Positions 6,201 to 7,571 of a stretch of DNA of 7,571 nt are shown here, piece after piece; position 1 is the stretch's first letter; each line of letters starts with the position of its first letter. The notes under the pieces were generated by a model, which saw nothing but the letters and a program-made list of their open reading frames with translations, had not been told where the DNA came from and searched no databases. The DNA is from Prevotella sp. CAG:732 (GTDB taxonomy: Bacteria > Bacteroidota > Bacteroidia > Bacteroidales > Bacteroidaceae): positions 1 to 7,571 of the forward strand of contig FR893187.1 in assembly GCA_000436035.1 (NCBI GenBank), in the 5' to 3' direction. A program made the translations under genes and the position numbers.

Positions 6201-7571
6201 TAGCCTTACCCTCGATCATCTTTGGCTGAAATGCCTGAATACCGAGTCGGTGAAGTGTAGGGGCACGGTTCAACATGACAGGGTGACCCTTCATCACGTT
6301 CTCCAAGATGTCCCAAATCACAGGTTCACGACGATCAACAATCTTCTTGGCGCTCTTCACTGTCTTTACGATACCACGCTCAATCAACTTACGAATGATA
6401 AATGGTTTGTAAAGCTCTGCAGCCATCAACTTAGGAAGACCGCACTCACCCATCTTCAACTCTGGACCAACGACGATTACAGAACGAGCAGAATAGTCAA
6501 CACGCTTACCCAACAAGTTCTGACGGAAACGACCTTGCTTACCCTTCAATGAGTCAGAGAGAGACTTCAAAGGACGATTGCTCTCGCTCTTAACGGCAGA
6601 GCTCTTACGAGAATTGTCGAACAAGCTGTCAACAGCCTCCTGCAACATACGCTTCTCATTACGAAGAATAACCTCAGGAGCCTTGATCTCAACCAATCTT
6701 TTCAAACGGTTATTACGGATAATAACACGACGATAAAGGTCGTTCAAGTCAGATGTAGCGAAACGTCCACCATCCAATGGAACCAAAGGACGAAGCTCAG
6801 GAGGAGTCACAGGAATAATCTTCATGATCATCCACTCTGGCTTGTTGATGCCCTTGCTTGCACGGAAGCCTTCCACTACCTGCAAACGTTTCAAAGCTTC
6901 AGTCTTACGCTGCTGGCTTGAGTCATTGTTTGCATGGTCACGGAGTTCATAAGACAAGCTATCGAGATCAATTTTCTGAAGCAACTCATAGATTGCCTCT
7001 GCACCCATCTTAGCGATGAACTTATTTGGGTCATCATCTGACAATCTATCATTGTCAGGACTAATCTGATTATCAATGATGTCAATATACTCATCCTCTG
7101 TCAAGAGATCGAGTTTATGAGAGCCATTCATTTCCAAGCCATCGGCATCGGTTTTACCCTCCATAGCGCCAGGTTGAATGACTACGTACTTCTCATAATA
7201 AATGACAGCATCCAATTTCTTGGTTGGCATACCCAACAAGTAACCAATCTTATTTGGAAGAGAACGGAAGTACCAGATATGAGCTACAGGAACAACAAGT
7301 TCGATATGACCAGCACGCTCACGACGAACTTTCTTCTCTGTTACCTCAACACCACAACGATCACAAACGATTCCCTTATAACGGATGCGCTTGTACTTTC
7401 CGCAGGCGCACTCGTAGTCCTTGGTAGGACCGAAAATGCGCTCGCAGAACAAACCATCACGTTCAGGCTTGTATGTACGATAATTGATGGTTTCAGGCTT
7501 TGTAACCTCACCATACGAATTTTCCAAGATCTCCTCAGGAGAGGCAAGACCGATGGTAATCTTCGTAAAAT
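3274..7571 (-). CDS. rpoC: DNA-directed RNA polymerase subunit beta' , 5' end outside window
   Basis: Beta' forms the catalytic core of RNA polymerase with beta. The frame is open to the right edge and shows 1431 codons, starting FTKITIGLASPEEIL; by comparison with Bacteroides about 12 residues are missing. The TTG at 7527 is an internal leucine, not the start. Numbering from the first visible residue, the N-terminal zinc finger has Cys54, 56, 69 and 72. The fork KRVDYSARSV is near 355-364. The magnesium site NADFDGDQM is at 468-476, with Asp470, 472 and 474 (codons about 6148-6162). The bridge-helix segment HGARKGLADTAMKTADAGYL spans 775-794. The second zinc site has Cys812, 886, 893 and 896. 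The trigger-loop segment GEPGTQLTLRTFHAGG lies at 922-937. About 180 residues between it and GDITGGLPRVTELLEA resemble the SI3 insertion of E. coli beta'. The C-terminus ends VLDYADSPMGE. No frameshift or lost catalytic residue is visible. rpoB is expected just upstream, outside the window. Confidence 0.99.
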   Translation of the reverse strand, partial: FTKITIGLASPEEILENSYGEVTKPETINYRTYKPERDGLFCERIFGPTKDYECACGKYKRIRYKGIVCDRCGVEVTEKKVRRERAGHIELVVPVAHIWYFRSLPNKIGYLLGMPTKKLDAVIYYEKYVVIQPGAMEGKTDADGLEMNGSHKLDLLTEDEYIDIIDNQISPDNDRLSDDDPNKFIAKMGAEAIYELLQKIDLDSLSYELRDHANNDSSQQRKTEALKRLQVVEGFRASKGINKPEWMIMKIIPVTPPELRPLVPLDGGRFATSDLNDLYRRVIIRNNRLKRLVEIKAPEVILRNEKRMLQEAVDSLFDNSRKSSAVKSESNRPLKSLSDSLKGKQGRFRQNLLGKRVDYSARSVIVVGPELKMGECGLPKLMAAELYKPFIIRKLIERGIVKTVKSAKKIVDRREPVIWDILENVMKGHPVMLNRAPTLHRLGIQAFQPKMIEGKAIQLHPLACTAFNADFDGDQMAVHLPLSNEAVLEAQILMLQSHNILNPANGAPITVPSQDMVLGLYYITKIRPGAKGEGLTFYGPEEALIARNEGRCDLHSLVKVVVNDVVDGKPVKHMVETSVGRVIVNQIIPDEVGFFNDVISKKTLRGLISDVIKVVGMAEACEFLDGIKNLGYRMAYVAGLSFNLGDIIIPPEKEAIVAKGQKEIEEITNNYNMGFITNKERYNQVIDTWTHVNTDLGNILMKEMTEADQGFNAVYMMLDSGARGSKDQIKQLSGMRGLMAKPQKAGAEGAQIIENPILSNFKEGMSVLEYFIASHGARKGLADTAMKTADAGYLTRRLVDVSHDVIITEEDCGTLRGLVCTALKNGDEVISSLYERILGRVSVHDVIHPTTGELIVAAGEEITEPKAKAIENSPIESVEIRSVLTCESKKGVCMKCYGRNLATARMVQLGEAVGVIAAQAIGEPGTQLTLRTFHAGGIASNAAANAKIEAKNKARIEFDELSTVPFVEEDEEGNDVKCEKVVSHLAEIRFVDPNTNIVLSTLNVPYGSSLYHKEGEVVEKGTVIAKWDPFNAVIVSQYAGTLKFNDVQRDMTYRAEVDETTGLEEKIITDSKNKAMVPSCDVVDANGEVLGTYNFPVGGHLAVEDGQTIKTGEVLVKIPRAVGGAGDITGGLPRVTELLEARNPSNPAVVSEIDGEVTMGKVKRGNREIIVTSKTGDQKKYLVSLSKQILVQEHDAVRAGTPLSDGSVTPSDILAIMGPTAVQEYIVNQIQDVYRLQGVAINDKHFEVVVRQMMRKVRIDDPGDTTFLEQELVDKLDFTEENDRIWGKKVVTDAGDSENLKPGQIVTARKLRDENSSLKRRDLKLVQVRDAVPATSTQMLQGITRAALGTKSFMSAASFQETTKVLNEAAIRGKVDYLEGMKENVICGHLIPAGTGLRQWEKLIVGSKEEYERMQANRKNVLDYADSPMGE

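Noticed and set aside
5812..6552. Plus-strand frame of 246 codons opposite the rpoC catalytic region, and a 162-codon one at 5161-5649
   Set aside because: Both lie opposite the most conserved parts of beta', show no family resemblance and lack promoters or starts of their own.
1..7571. tRNA, rRNA, CRISPR array, insertion sequence, phage or defence gene
   Set aside because: The gaps are too short or lack the needed structures, and all longer frames belong to core genes or their shadows.

Overview
This window is a stretch of bacterial core genome, and every recognisable gene lies on the minus strand. In transcription order (right to left) the genes are rpoC (RNA polymerase beta', missing only about its first dozen residues), a small DUF3467 protein, rpsL (S12), rpsG (S7) and the first two thirds of fusA (EF-G), which runs off the left edge. 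The proteins read like those of Bacteroidales, most likely Prevotella or a close relative. The support is the beta' and EF-G wording, the DUF3467 gene between rpoC and rpsL, promoters of the Bacteroidetes TTTG/TAnnTTTG type, and A-rich translation starts without Shine-Dalgarno sequences. The genus is an inference from remembered family sequences.

Layout: 7571-3274 rpoC; 3273-3025 an AT-rich gap with a strong rpoC terminator hairpin (3215-3250) and a good promoter for the next gene (3058-3089); 3024-2695 DUF3467; 2694-2454 an AT-rich gap with a possible weak terminator, the rpsL promoter (2537-2569) and a leader hairpin (2504-2527); 2453-2073 rpsL; 2072-1887 a 186-base, relatively GC-rich spacer with repeats and possible RNA structure; 1886-1410 rpsG; a 24-base gap; 1385-1 fusA. 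No gene-free stretch exceeds 249 bases.

The genes serve transcription and translation. Beta' carries the polymerase catalytic magnesium site. S12 and S7 are small-subunit proteins of the decoding and tRNA/mRNA-exit regions. EF-G drives translocation. The sequence suggests three transcription units: one ending after rpoC, one for DUF3467, and an rpsL-rpsG-fusA unit that probably continues beyond the window.

I found no evidence of a new defence, mobile or metabolic system. There is no tRNA, rRNA, CRISPR array, insertion sequence or phage gene. The points worth a second look are the unknown DUF3467 gene, the two nearly identical extended promoters, the structured rpsL-rpsG spacer and the hairpin at the predicted 5' end of the rpsL mRNA.
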